Source: Celoporthe dispersa
Taxonomy: Eukaryota > Ascomycota > Sordariomycetes > Diaporthales > Cryphonectriaceae
Assembly (NCBI GenBank): GCA_016584495.1
Contig: WAID01000007.1
Coordinates: forward strand, 2,280,001 to 2,344,000
Length of the DNA stretch: 64,000 nucleotides
Direction: 5' to 3'
Shown here: positions 21,415 to 31,455 of the stretch, in pieces
How positions within the stretch are numbered: position 1 is the first letter of the stretch
Layout: every line of letters starts with the position of its first letter
Position numbers and translations under genes: made by a program
The notes under the pieces: generated by a model
What the model was told of the DNA's origin: nothing
What the model saw: only the letters and a program-made list of their open reading frames with translations
Databases searched by the model: none

Positions 21415-22431
21415 ATGTCTCTAGCCAGAGCGTTTACCACCCGCCGGGCCAAGGTGTTCGGGGGTGACGGAGAGGGCAGGCCAACCAGGAGCAACACTGT
21501 CCGCACCAAGATATCAGGGCCTGTCGAGCTGGTCCACACGACCAACATGCTCTCCTACAACGCCCCAGATATCCGCAAGGGCCCCAAGATCTCGGCACCA
21601 ACGGAACTGATTCACACCACCAACATGCTGTCATACGACGCCCCGGATATCCACAAGGAGCCAAAGACGGCTACGTCCTATTCATCCATGTCGCTTCGGT
21701 CCGAGGGCGACTCAGACCGCAGCCCAACCGCAGCGTCTTCACCGCCCACCAGTCCCGACTCAGCCTTCCCTCGCGGCGGTGAGCTACACAACGATGATAA
21801 GTTTCCCGCCGCACCCGAGCCAAACCATCTTTCCTGCTACTTCACCCTTCCCGGCCAAAATCCGACTGCAAATGCGCCAGCTGTGCCGTCGATCCCGAAG
21901 CGAGCGCCGTCCCACAACAAGAGGTCATTCGAGCCTCTGAGCCGGAGAACAGACTCACTAAGCCGGAAGGCGTCTGCTCCAGATCGACTGGGCAGCAAGC
22001 CCTCCGAGTCGAGGCTGTCAGAACAATCCAGCCGGTCCGTTTCTTCCAAGGCTAGCGGCACCTTCTCCCGTGCCTCCTCGAACTCAACGAACACCACGGC
22101 CAGCAGCCCTCACACCAGCGGTGCTTATTACACACCGAAGACCTCGGCCAAGATGCCCCCGCCGGTTCCTGCCGCGTTAGCATCTTCTGCAGCTGCGAGG
22201 GAGCCGTTTGGACACGAACTGGCGCAGGTTACGGAGCTAGCTGAGGAGTTTGCCCTCAAGGCTGCAGACAAGAGCCGCGCCATCGCTACGCAAGAGGAGA
22301 AGGATCTCGCCTCTCGCGGGCTGTACAAATTCAGCCCTGAGGAGTACGTTTCTGAGATCCAGAGTCTGTTCAGCACCTTCTTTGGTGGCGAGGCGAGGCA
22401 CGTTAAGAGTGTGGCTCCCCAGTGGATCTAG
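21415..22431 (+). CDS. Fungal-specific low-complexity protein with two CRIB-like repeats
   Basis: Intact single exon, 338 residues. The N terminus MSLARAFTTRRAK is followed by a tandem repeat of 26 residues per unit: KISGPVELVHTTNMLSYNA (from residue 32) and KISAPTELIHTTNMLSYDA (from residue 58). The I-S-x-P-x-x-L-x-H part resembles the first half of the CRIB motif that binds Cdc42/Rac GTPases, but the HVG ending is replaced by HTTNM. A long Ser/Pro/Arg-rich disordered middle follows. The end is a conserved-looking helical block (ELAEEFALKAADKSRAIA) and EYVSEIQSLFSTFFGG. There is no signal or membrane segment. A long C/T-rich leader precedes it. A role in polarity or stress signalling is only an inference from the CRIB likeness. 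The gene model is secure. Confidence 0.8.
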   Translation: MSLARAFTTRRAKVFGGDGEGRPTRSNTVRTKISGPVELVHTTNMLSYNAPDIRKGPKISAPTELIHTTNMLSYDAPDIHKEPKTATSYSSMSLRSEGDSDRSPTAASSPPTSPDSAFPRGGELHNDDKFPAAPEPNHLSCYFTLPGQNPTANAPAVPSIPKRAPSHNKRSFEPLSRRTDSLSRKASAPDRLGSKPSESRLSEQSSRSVSSKASGTFSRASSNSTNTTASSPHTSGAYYTPKTSAKMPPPVPAALASSAAAREPFGHELAQVTELAEEFALKAADKSRAIATQEEKDLASRGLYKFSPEEYVSEIQSLFSTFFGGEARHVKSVAPQWI

Positions 22432-24544
22432 ACTTCTGTCGATAGAGAGGAAGCGTGTCCAATCATTTGGGGCGTGACTCTCCCCAGCTCCTCGGAACTA
22501 CAGCACGAACAATCGCGGATGCTGGCTCAGATCATGCACAGGGGGGGCCGCACTCAGGATACCGGGCTCTCACGGTTGGAACACACCTGCATCGGCGCAA
22601 GGGTTCAGGACATTCCAAGTCATGAAAGGGGGGAAAGGCGTCCTGGATACTTTGGTCACCGGGGTTGCTGTTCAATTCTTGTGTTTTCTCTTCTTTTTTT
22701 CCACATTATTCCCCGTGCCCCTCGAGCGGCAGCAGAACAACATTGCGTGTCAGGATACTCTTCTTATTTCTAATCCCCTCCAGTCACTCTTTCCTGGAGT
22801 TTTTCTTTTATTACATTCTCAACACTCACTACAACGTTGTATTTATTCTACCCTTTTTTTTTTCTTCTTTTTTTCTTTTTTACTTTGTTCTACACTATGA
22901 GATACCACCAAGGAGGGAGAGATGAAAGTAGTCGGGAGGCATGAGGTCTTGAGACACTTCAATTCCATAGCAGCACAGAGACTGCAGGTTTTATTGGGGG
23001 GCAAGGGCTTAAGTTTTTTTTTAAGGTCCTAAGATATTCAATGAATCAAAGCTGGATGATGAACGCATACAAACCACAATGGCTACTATGTTGACTATGC
23101 AGTGCACAGCTTGATCCTTTCTCTTCCCACAGATGACTGGTTTTTTTTCTTCTTTCCAAACACACCCACCCCCCCCTCTCTCCACCAACAAAAAAAAATA
23201 ATGAAAAACACCACAGGACAGGAAACCAAAACAGCCAGGGATAATATGATACTGATGATCTGCAGGGCCATGCCCGACTTTCGAAGTTCATGCACGCGGA
23301 CCCGCTCGCCTCGACATAAATTCAGCTGCCGAGGGCCCAACCCCTGCCGGCCCTCCTGAATGAGAAAAGTACTATTGTAAACAATCTACTCCAGACGCCC
23401 GCGGGGCTTATCATAGTACTCCGTAGACAGGCCCCGCCTCACCTGGTCGCTGGGCTCAGGCTCTTGCAAGGTCTCTCTGGTGATGTGATTCAGATAGAAA
23501 TATGCTTAACTGTATAATAATATACAAAGAACACTCGGGATGCAGGGTTTCCGGGGGGAGGAGGGGGAAAACGCATCGTGAAATAAGCACGGGCTTTCGC
23601 ATGGAGGGCGGCCGTAAGAGGACTCTTGTCACATGTAGAGGCGGGACGCAAGAAGCTCGCGCTGAAACTTCTCGAGACAAAAGGGGAATCTTGTTGTGTG
23701 TTCCGGTCTCTTGTGCTCTGGATGTGGTCGGTGTGTATGCCCTTTTTGGGGGGGGGCGGGGGGGCATAAACACCGGACGGCATTGAAACCAACTTTATCC
23801 ATCAAGCTTGAATTTTCTAGGGCTTGTTCTGGACAAGCAGGGCTACTTCTGGAGGAATTGACCACGCTGGGCCCTTTTTCTTTTCGTTTCTTTTTTATTA
23901 ATGCTCATGGGGGCTTGTGATGCCTCTGGGCGGACGGCGCCGAGACCTCGAGGGGCTGGGGTGCTCCGGCCCGGTCAGTCTAGGTGCGCCAGAGCTCTCG
24001 GTTCCTGGAGTCTCACGGAGCTGCGTCTGTGGCTGGGCAGCTCACTCTCGATGCATATGGACTGCCTGTAGGCGGACGCGCTATAGCTATTGCACTGCAG
24101 AGCAAGGCAGGAAACGCGGTCTCGTCTCTGTGTGACACAACTTCTGGGTGGGCTGTTGGAGAATGGTTGGCGCCCGCACCCAGAATCGAGAGAGAGGTGG
24201 GCTGAGGGGACACAGGAGTGGTAAGCCCGACCAGACCAACTTATCCGTTCTGTCTCATGTCAATGCTGTCTGTCTGTAGGTCCGACGCCGATAAACTCCA
24301 TGCCATGACGAGAGAAGCACATACACACACACGTCTTTGGAAAAACAAACACCTCCTCCCAGATGCTTAACTTTTCCCCCGTCTATAATGACACCTGTTT
24401 GTTTGTGTTTTCTTTTCTTTTTTCTTGTTTTTTTTTAATCCCCTGCAAGAGGATAATTCCATCACAGGCAGCTGGGCCCATAGCTCCGTAGAAGTCTCAA
24501 GGATCCAGCCAAGACAGGTGAGGCCACTTCATCAGCCCCACCGT
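22432..24544. other. Intergenic, about 2.1 kb
   Basis: 3' UTR-like T-rich sequence at 22660-22900 (poly-T/C tracts), then spacer with homopolymers at 22855-22880 and a G-run near 23749-23766. No supported gene. Confidence 0.5.
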
Positions 24545-25387
24545 TCACCTCTCAGGGCTCGCCGCGTCCAGGAGCTCGGAGACGGTAACGACCCTGTAGC
24601 CCCTCCTCCTGAGCTCGGGCAGCACCCTCTTCAGCATGGGGATGGTCCAGCTCCTCCTGTCGTGGCACACGATGATGCCCCCGTCCCTCGCCATGCTGAG
24701 GATATGCCACGCGTTTAGCCACCAGTGGGGGACCTGAGGGTCGTGCGGGTAGATGCTCCCCAGAACGAGCCTGTACCCCAGCCTGCTGACCATGGCCCGC
24801 ATCTCGGTGCTGAAGAGCCCCGACCCGGGCCGGAAGTACTGGTGCCGCGGCCCCTCCGGCCGGCCCGCGTCGGTGTACGCCTGTCGTATGAGCCCCTGCA
24901 CGCGCTCGATCTGGCCCTCGAGCACGTCCAGGTCCAGGCCGCGCGCCGCCTCGTCGTGCATCGCGTGGTTGCCCAGCTCGTTGCCCCGCGCCACCACCTC
25001 GCGCAACACGTCCTCGCGGCCCTCGACCTGCCCGCCGATCACGAACATGGTCGCGTGCGCGTCGCTGTCCTCGAGGACCTGGAGGATCGCGCGTGTGTGC
25101 TCGGACGGCGCGTCGTCGATGGTGAGCGCTATATACTTGTCACCGCCGCCGCCGCCGCCGGGCCTGGAGGACGAGGGCGGGTGGGGGATCGAGACCTCCC
25201 AGAGGACGTCAGGCCAGCGGTGCTGGAAGTAGCGGATGAGGAGCCGCGGTGGGCGGTAGATGACGTAGAACGGCAGCAGGAGGAGGAACAGCAGGGAGCA
25301 GAGCAGGAGGAGCGTCGCCATCCTGTGCCGCCGGGCGCGCCGCTTCACCTTGGAGGGCAGGCGGAAGAGGGCGGAGAGTCGGATCAT
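24545..25387 (-). CDS. Membrane-anchored polysaccharide deacetylase (NodB domain)
   Basis: Single exon, 280 residues from the Met at 25387; an in-frame extension upstream to 25678 lacks conservation and looks like leader. A basic N terminus (KVKRRARRHR) precedes one hydrophobic helix at residues 24-44, giving a type II signal anchor with the enzyme in the secretory lumen or outside. NodB motifs: TIDDAP (89-94, catalytic Asp pair), GNHAMHDE (139-146, metal histidines), FRPGSGLF and the final GGIIVCHD. Chitin or another N-acetyl-hexosamine polymer is the expected substrate. The histidine motif is H-x-x-H rather than the common H-x-x-x-H, and TIDDAP replaces TFDDG, so it is a divergent subgroup whose activity needs direct proof. 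Very GC-rich coding sequence; a Gly6 run (about 25140-25160) precedes the domain. Confidence 0.85.
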   Translation of the reverse strand: MIRLSALFRLPSKVKRRARRHRMATLLLLCSLLFLLLLPFYVIYRPPRLLIRYFQHRWPDVLWEVSIPHPPSSSRPGGGGGGDKYIALTIDDAPSEHTRAILQVLEDSDAHATMFVIGGQVEGREDVLREVVARGNELGNHAMHDEAARGLDLDVLEGQIERVQGLIRQAYTDAGRPEGPRHQYFRPGSGLFSTEMRAMVSRLGYRLVLGSIYPHDPQVPHWWLNAWHILSMARDGGIIVCHDRRSWTIPMLKRVLPELRRRGYRVVTVSELLDAASPER

Positions 25388-27700
25388 GTCATGGGTAGGG
25401 TCGGCGGGCGAGGGGTGATTAGGGGGGCAGGAGGGAGGAGGGAGGAGGAGGGGATTTGTCGTGGTAGGGGGGTTGGTCCGGTTCGAGGCTACATCTGTAT
25501 GTACGAAGTGGGATGCACTCGGGGGTTGGGCGGGGGTGTTCCTGCAGTTGAAGCTTGATCGAGACGAAGTTGAGAGGTTGTCTGTCGATAAGGCCTCTAA
25601 AAAAAGAAAAGAAAAAAAACCGATTATGCATTGTCCCCCGTACCCGTCCCAGCTTAGGCGGGTGGGCCTGTGCTGCACCGCACTGCAAGTGCCGTGTTAC
25701 AGGGACTAGGACCCTGTTCTGGTGGCACATTTAGGTAAGCTGACACCCTCCCCCCCTGGACGTTTTGAGCGTAAGCATGACTACTAACCACAGTACATCT
25801 CATCACGTACTGAGAATACGAGCATCTCGAGGTGGTTGCGCCTTTAGAATAACTCCCAAGTATCAACGCGAGTTTCCCAAGATGTCAACAACTGGAGCAT
25901 ACAATTTTTTAAGACAATATATCACACGAGGGACTGGGAAGATGAAAGGGCCGAGTACGCTCCTCATATTTCTAGCGTAAGGGAAAGCCCGGTGGGTGGA
26001 AGCAGGTTGGGCACCTGGTCAAGGGAGCTCGAGAAGGCCTGCTCTTGTGAGAACAGGCTACTTGGGCAGTCATGAGTCTGAGTTATTGATTATCCCTTGG
26101 GCCGATGTGGTGAATACCTATAGCAAAGGCGGTGAAATCTACAACCACGAGGCAATGAATTACAGCCCCTTATGGGAAGAGAAAAAACACTACATGGTAC
26201 TACCTACTTCGTGCTCAGGTGAGCCTATCAATTTATATACTATTATTGACGCTTACGGTGCTATGATGGTAGAATCATACCAGTGTTCAGAGAATAGCAA
26301 GACGGCTGCGCAGCACACCCTCGAATCATAACAGCACGTGTTTTTTTTTAAAAAGAAAAATACTATATTCAGCAGCCAGTAGACAGATGATGCATCAGGT
26401 GCTACTTGTCTCCGACTGAACGACTCGATTGAAATAGATCAGAGAACACCTGCTTGGGCACTCAACGATCATTTGAAGCAGTTGACGCCTGACTTCCGCA
26501 GCTAATCATTATGCTGCCCTCTCTGCTTGACTTGTCTTTTCCCACGTCGGTGTATGCTCCCTTTCTTTTTCTCTTCCCTCAACTCATCACGACTGGTTTA
26601 GGGCTCGTACTCCTCCCTAGTTACTAAGGGAATGTTCGCAGTCTTCTGTGCTCCTAATTTTTGGTTTGTTTTCCCACAAGTAGGTTTGTTGACAGTGCCA
26701 GTAGACAGCAATCCATGAGACTCACGCAAAAGGCAGCATGAGACAACATGTCGCATCAAATAACAGAGCACACTGTCTCACACCAACCAGCACCATGTCT
26801 GTCGACGCTAACTCAATGCCGTGGAATGCTCTCGGATTTGTGAGCCCACGCCTGATTGCCATGAAACCCACGCTGGCCCCCACCCGACCTGGGAGAGATT
26901 CATCCCTCGGCAGGAGATTGTGAAATTGGGACAACATGTCGCTCCTGCGCTCAACTTGTCTGCTGATATCCCTTGGGACGCGCTCAGAGTCCCGCCTCGT
27001 GAGGCGCGCGAGAGGCCTGTCCAGGAATGAAATCTGGAAGGGATGCAAATGTGGTTCAGATAGCGATCTGCCTCCATCTCGATGAGGCAGCTTGGTGCAT
27101 CGAGGTGTTCTCCTGCGTGGAGCGTCCGCTCACTTGACCGACTGTGGGAAGCACTCTGACCAAGCGGTTTTTGACTGCTAGTATGAGCCTGCAGCCTCTC
27201 CCTCTCTGTACGAACGAGATCGCTCTCACGATCTTATTTCTTACTCTTCGAAGATCGGGAACCTCGGACAAGTGCTCAGCCAAAGGCATGAACCTAGCAT
27301 TCCTCGCTCTTGAATGTTGAGCCAGGTTATGTCTCACGCAGTGCACAAAAGTTCCAAGGAACACGAGACAGAAACTACCCGGCAATGTACCGGTCAGACC
27401 TCAATGCGCAGACGAGGGACACTCTCGCGGTATGTCCCAAGACATGGGCCCAGCTATGGACCGAATCACCGCTGCATACTTGCTACTTAAGCTTGTATCA
27501 ACAATCGAAAGGGCAAAAACAAGCACCCGCCATAAGGGAGGCGCTCATAAAAAGACAAGGACCGCCCGCCCACCAGGCTCGGAGCAGACCTGCTTTTCCA
27601 AGGTCTCTGCATCCTCCTCGGCATTCACTCTTTCTCGACCGCCGTTCCAATATATATATACTTAAAGCTTTCAGGCTTACATGCCAAACAGTCTATCAAG
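25388..27700. other. 2.3-kb intergenic region with an AT-richer part
   Basis: Contains the deacetylase promoter and, at about 25780-26340, A/T-richer sequence with two medium frames (25765-25980 and 25996-26331) of no recognisable family, possibly decayed sequence. A T10/A5 tract lies at 26341-26356. The last 60 bases form the core promoter of the secreted-protein gene. Confidence 0.5.
27647..27660 (+). promoter_or_regulatory. TATA element of the secreted-protein gene
   Basis: CCAA followed by five TA units, ending 40 nt before the start codon at 27701. The spacing implies a very short 5' leader. A clear TATA box fits a gene with strong, regulated expression. Confidence 0.6.
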
Positions 27701-28687
27701 ATGAGGTACTCCTCTGCGCTCACGGCCGTGTGTCTTGCCTCCAGTGTGTGGGGTGCCGCCATCAGCAAGCCCCGTCAAGACAACACTGTCCTCGGCACCA
27801 TCGGCAGCACCATCGGCTCGATAGAAGGGCTTTTTACGGGGTTTTCAAACACTTTGAGTATGTGATGCGTCTTGTTTTTGTTCCCTGCTCGAAATTATAA
27901 TGCCTCGTTGGAGGAGCTGCTGTGCCCTGGATCAGGAATATGCACAGCTCCCAGCCCAGGCAGCAGGACATCTCCTTGCTGATCCAAGGCCTTGTTTGAA
28001 AATCTAGACGGATTTCTTTCTGCGGTCTCGAACACTGTCAACGACCAGACAACGGCAGCCGAGACAGCTCAAGCCGTCTTGAACGGCAACATCGGCGCGC
28101 TCATCAGCAGCCTGAACAGCGCAGCCTCGGCCATCTCCTCTGCGACACTCGGCGCCGGGGCCAACACCGCCGCGTCGATCGCAGGATTTGGCCAGGCCGA
28201 GGTCAACGAGCTCAAATCTGACCTCGGGACCGTCCAGAGCATCATCTCCAGCATAAACATCAACGTCATATCCGTCGGCCTCATCGAGGACCAGCTCGGC
28301 TTGACATACCTGACCGAGCTCCAGACCTTGGCCAGCTCTGTCACCGCCCTGACCACCCCTCTTGTGACTCTGGGCCAGACTACCGTCACCGCCCTGGTGA
28401 ATAACCCCATCATCTCGACTGCCGAACTGCAGACAACCGTCAACGGCCTGTCCACTGTTGTCAACCGCTTCACCTCGTCTCTCGGCCTGGGTAGTGTCTT
28501 CCAGACTGTTGGCGGTGCCGTGGGCACCGTTACAGGGACTGTTGGGTCGACTGTGGGCACGGTCGGGTCCACGCTCGGGTCGACTGTTGGAACGACCTTG
28601 GGAGGTGGCGAGGCTGTCGGATCTGGAGTGGCAGCAGGCGTTGGGGCTGTCGGCGCAGGTGTCGGCGGTATTCTTGGCGGCCTCTGA
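27701..28687 (+). CDS. Small secreted Ala/Ser/Thr/Gly-rich protein
   Basis: Two exons, 27701-27857 and 28008-28687, in phase over a 150-nt intron (GTATGT, AATCTAG); 278 residues. The leader MRYSSALTAVCLASSVWGAA is a good signal peptide. The mature part has long amphipathic Ala/Ser/Leu/Val helices (residues about 60-200), no cysteine, and a C-terminal Gly/Val/Thr region of GTV/GST repeats ending in Gly-Gly-Leu. The helix-rich, cysteine-free layout recalls hydrophobic-surface-binding (HsbA-like) cell-wall proteins, but the match is too loose to name. It is probably extracellular or wall-associated. It has its own TATA box 40 nt upstream. The C-terminal repeats come from near-repeated GGGTCGACTGT/GGGCACGGTCGG units at about 28500-28620. 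Frame intact. Confidence 0.8.
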
Positions 28688-29490
28688 TTTTTTCTTCTTC
28701 TTTTCCTTGGTTTTGGGTCCTATCTTCTTCTTTTTCTTGACGACGAGATGACGATAGTTTTAACATTCGCTTGGTGAAGTGAGAGGGGTCTGGTATGAAT
28801 TAATATGGGTGGGACGGCTTGGGTAACTACTCTTCTCTTTGGCACGGCACAAAGTTGTCAGGCCGTTGTTGCGCCCCTGCGCTTAACCGTCAGGCGTGCA
28901 ACATTTTTTATGAACAGGGGCGGATTCTTTGGTGGGAAGGGGATGGAGCAGGCAGGTAGAAAGAAATATCATAATTGTTCAACACTACCAACTTGATGTC
29001 CCAAGTCTTCCGCAGGCATGATTTGTGTGGGACCTGACCGTGTACATTGGTGGGTCTGAGGTACATTGAATCTTTTATGCACTTGGTTTATTACTAAGTA
29101 GCTAAAGGGACCGAACGAAAGTGTCCAACTGACACTAACATTACTGAGGGCTTGGCCTCCGGCTTAGTATCGTAATTAAGTATGAACTGTCATGAAGTGA
29201 AGTCTGGTCGTCTGATCGAATCATCAACAGATCACTCACTGGCTATATGGGCGACACTGCTGAGGAGTCTAGATATGTAATCCTAGATTTGGGTTGACGA
29301 CAAGTCCTACTCACTTAGTATTGTCTTCAGGACTTCGCGTCTTGAGAGCTGAGGGCTACGGGCAGAGGAGATATTGTTCCGATCACGAGAGGTTTCACTG
29401 GTCTGTTTCTAGTCTAAGAACATGGTTCGTGCAGCTCTCTGATCATCTAGGTACACACTAAGTACACCATGCACCTGCTTCTCAGTAGGC
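28688..29490. other. Intergenic, about 0.8 kb
   Basis: T/C-rich 3' flank of the secreted-protein gene (28688-28740) and A/T-richer spacer. No gene seen. Confidence 0.5.
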
Positions 29491-30659
29491 TCACAAGCGT
29501 CTTCCTGGGCGAGGATTGCTATCCACATCCTCGTAGAGTCGATTCTGTATGCCGCGAAAGACCCGCAAGACCTCATCGATATTCTGCACGTGGCCGATGA
29601 CCCTCATGGGCACGTCGGTGTCCATCGTCCAGAGCTCCTCGCAGTTGAGAGTGCACTCTGGATGCAGGGAGAAGTTACCCTCTTCTGACTGCAGCTCGAC
29701 GTAAGCGGTGCATGTGTCAGACCGGCTTTCTTGATTGCCTCGGTCGGCGGTCGCAGCCCGCACTTTGACATGGGCCTTGTCGAATCGCTCGCTTCGGACG
29801 CCGGGGTGTACATAGATACAGAGGCATTGCAAGCACTGCGAGGACGTCCTGGCTACGATGACCTGCGTCTTGCGGTCAAGATGGCGGTACTGCTCAGTGA
29901 CCTGGATGACGTTGCCGATCTCTGCCCACTTCATCGTCTCTCTGGAAAATGGAGCCAGGTCCTCCTGGACGACGATGACCGGATCCACCTTATGCCTTCC
30001 TGACGGGGGTTGGCCGTGGGACGCCATCGCGCCAGGCGAACCGGGCCGAGAAATACCGCCCGTGTCTTCTTCGATCTGGTGATGATGTTGACTACGGGCC
30101 GCAGCGTGCAGCAGATTCACAGGCGTTGCAGACAGGTTGAACTGGGTGTGGGTATCAACTGCCGTGCCGATGAAATCCGACTCTACTGGCACACGAGGCG
30201 GGTTGTTAATGAGCGGTACCCTGTCGCCAAAGAGAGGTGTTTGATTCGAGAGTTTCAAGAATGGATCCACCGGCGGCTGAGATCCTACCCCAGGGCTGCT
30301 TCTGTGGTAAGGGCTAGGCAAGGTGCCAGAGAGTGTTCCATACGGTGAATCACTATGTGCTAATTAAACGATTCGTCAGTTGTAACCGCTGGCAGGAGTT
30401 TCCTGAGGATTGCATGCTTGAGCGGTAAGGGGAATCACCTACCAGAACCAGCCTGGGAAATCGAATAGCCGTGTGAGCTGAAGCCAGCGAATGTGTTCAG
30501 GTTGTTGGACCGAGCATGAAAGCTGACAACGCGGGATGAAGATTCTGCCTGGGTTGGAGTGTCTGGCAGATAGACGTGATTATTCGTCACGTCTGCGTGG
30601 TAATGATGATAATTTAATATCTGCCCAGTCGATTTGGATCTCTTTAGCGGTGTACCCAT
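29491..30659 (-). CDS. Hypothetical protein of unknown function (about 361 aa)
   Basis: Two exons, 30659-30443 and 30359-29491, joined in phase over an 83-nt intron (GTAGGT, TTAATTAG). The first half is Ser/Pro/His-rich and disordered (MGTPLKRSKSTGQ...). The second half is more ordered, with Cys-containing segments (QCLQCLCIYVHPG, CTAYVEL, ECTLNCEELW) and a closing MRVIGHVQNIDEVLRVFRG helix. It shows no signal peptide, membrane helix or known domain that I recognise. The true start is uncertain: frames continue upstream of 30659 (for example 30683-30865, which has a good GTAAGT donor but the wrong phase). It is divergent from the HeLo-domain gene across about 0.8 kb, so the two could share regulation. 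No function is proposed. Confidence 0.5.
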
Positions 30660-30735
30660 GGGTGAGACGTGGTCACCAAACTTCAGGAGAGCCACCCTCT
30701 TGACGAGCGACTTGAAGTAGCAATAATTGTGGGGA

Positions 30736-30772
<37 letters not shown>

Positions 30773-31455
30773 AAAATAGTGACCTGCCCCCCTCGGTCCG
30801 CTGGTCACAGCAGAGGCAAGGGCTGCCTTTGACTTACCGTGGTACATATTGAACGCTAGGTCCAAGGCGGGCAGGGGCGGGGGCGATGAGACTGCGATTG
30901 CGATAATCAGCTAATGCATATCGCAGTCACAAAGCGACAGGTCTGCCTTCCCTATCTTGTAAGACCAGCTGCTTATTGCCATTGAAACCGGGCGATCGCC
31001 TCCCCCGCCCCTCTCCCCTCTCTATCCCGCAGCCTCGAAGAAGAGCCCATGGGCCGCTACTATGCACACACAGCACAGGTGTTTCAAGGCAGTACCATCA
31101 CCCTACGTCAATACCATTGTGTGCTTAGCTAGACATAACAGTCATAGGTGGCACTGCTGGTGAGCGATTTCGACTACGCACGCAGATGCTGATTTGTCTC
31201 AAAATCTCTTACCGCTCGTACTACTATGCGTAGGGCGAACAAGTATGTGCACTTGACCCACACCACTCTGCCACGTTACTACTCAGCAATATTCCTGAGC
31301 ACAGCCTCAAAGATCCTGAAGCAAAGCTCTTAAGCAGCGCAAAGCCCGTCCACCATACCTGGTCATGAGGGACGGTAGATGCAAGGCGCCTCTGACCTCT
31401 TCATCTTGCTCATCATCCATGAAGCACAACTCAAAGTCCGGCATTGCAATCCAAC
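30660..31455. other. Divergent intergenic region before the HeLo-domain gene
   Basis: About 0.8 kb with a (GA)n microsatellite at 30741-30769. It should hold promoters of the unknown gene (-) and the HeLo gene (+). No NLR-like gene is present. Confidence 0.5.
30741..30769. repeat. (AG)n microsatellite
   Basis: About 14 AG units in the spacer upstream of the gene at 29491-30659. Confidence 0.9.

Noticed and set aside
24725..25558. 277-codon plus-strand frame
   Set aside because: Antisense of the GC-rich deacetylase; Arg/Val/Leu composition is the usual shadow of such a gene.
25388..25678. N-terminal extension of the deacetylase
   Set aside because: Starts far upstream, low complexity, and it would place the membrane anchor in the middle of the protein.
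25765..26331. Two adjacent plus-strand frames in AT-richer DNA
   Set aside because: No family, no confirmed splice link, composition like decayed sequence.
30683..30865. Extra upstream exon of the unknown gene at 29491
   Set aside because: Good GTAAGT donor but joining it gives the wrong phase with the next exon.
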